Source: Anaerolineae bacterium (GTDB lineage: Bacteria; Chloroflexota; Anaerolineae; 4572-78). From it: a stretch of DNA of 5,866 nt. Each line of letters begins with the position of its first letter. The first letter of the stretch is position 1. Where the stretch lies: positions 1-5,866 of the forward strand of contig JALVZI010000635.1 in the NCBI GenBank assembly GCA_027022125.1. Direction: 5' to 3'. A program made the translations under genes and the position numbers. Below are positions 5,853-5,866 of this stretch, in pieces. The notes under the pieces were generated by a model. It did not search any database, was not told the origin of the DNA, and saw nothing but the letters and a program-made list of their open reading frames with translations.

Positions 5853-5866
5853 TTAGCGGTCAGCAG

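Overview
The window has moderate GC content and looks like a chromosomal segment of a free-living bacterium. The most economical guess is Chloroflexota, Anaerolineae-like. This rests on three things: a full-length PreP-type M16C peptidase, a soluble receiver–kinase, and spacers packed with stuttered short repeats plus a palindromic repeat of a style I associate with that group. The taxonomic call is inference, not proof; cyanobacteria also carry heptameric spacer repeats.

Layout: (1) Positions 68-1375, minus strand: a cytoplasmic receiver-histidine kinase hybrid. It starts at GTG and its stop codon lies in the loop of its own intrinsic terminator (53-84). Positions 1-52 hold nothing I can support. 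(2) Positions 1376-1710: a divergent spacer with two back-to-back candidate sigma-70 promoters (1426-1454 minus, 1457-1484 plus), followed by about 200 bp of degenerate direct repeats with a strong 7-8 bp period. (3) Positions 1711-4629, plus strand: a complete 972-residue M16C peptidase (presequence protease family) with its zinc site intact. (4) Positions 4630-4885: a convergent spacer. Heptad repeats start at the stop codon and resume before the next gene. Between them lies a compound palindrome made of two inverted copies of one hairpin element (4700-4811). (5) Positions 4886-5794, minus strand: psuG, pseudouridine-5'-phosphate glycosidase, with a good Shine-Dalgarno and a near-consensus promoter (5824-5852).

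The three genes do not look like one pathway or operon; each appears to be its own transcription unit. The kinase is signalling, the peptidase clears peptides in the cytoplasm, and PsuG breaks down pseudouridine 5'-phosphate from RNA turnover. The least ordinary content is in the spacers: heptad-period arrays on both sides of the peptidase gene, and a two-copy palindrome whose paired segments differ between copies while its flanking blocks are identical. That pattern suggests a structured, mobile or duplicating repeat family. I found no CRISPR array, tRNA, rRNA, transposase, phage gene or defence system.
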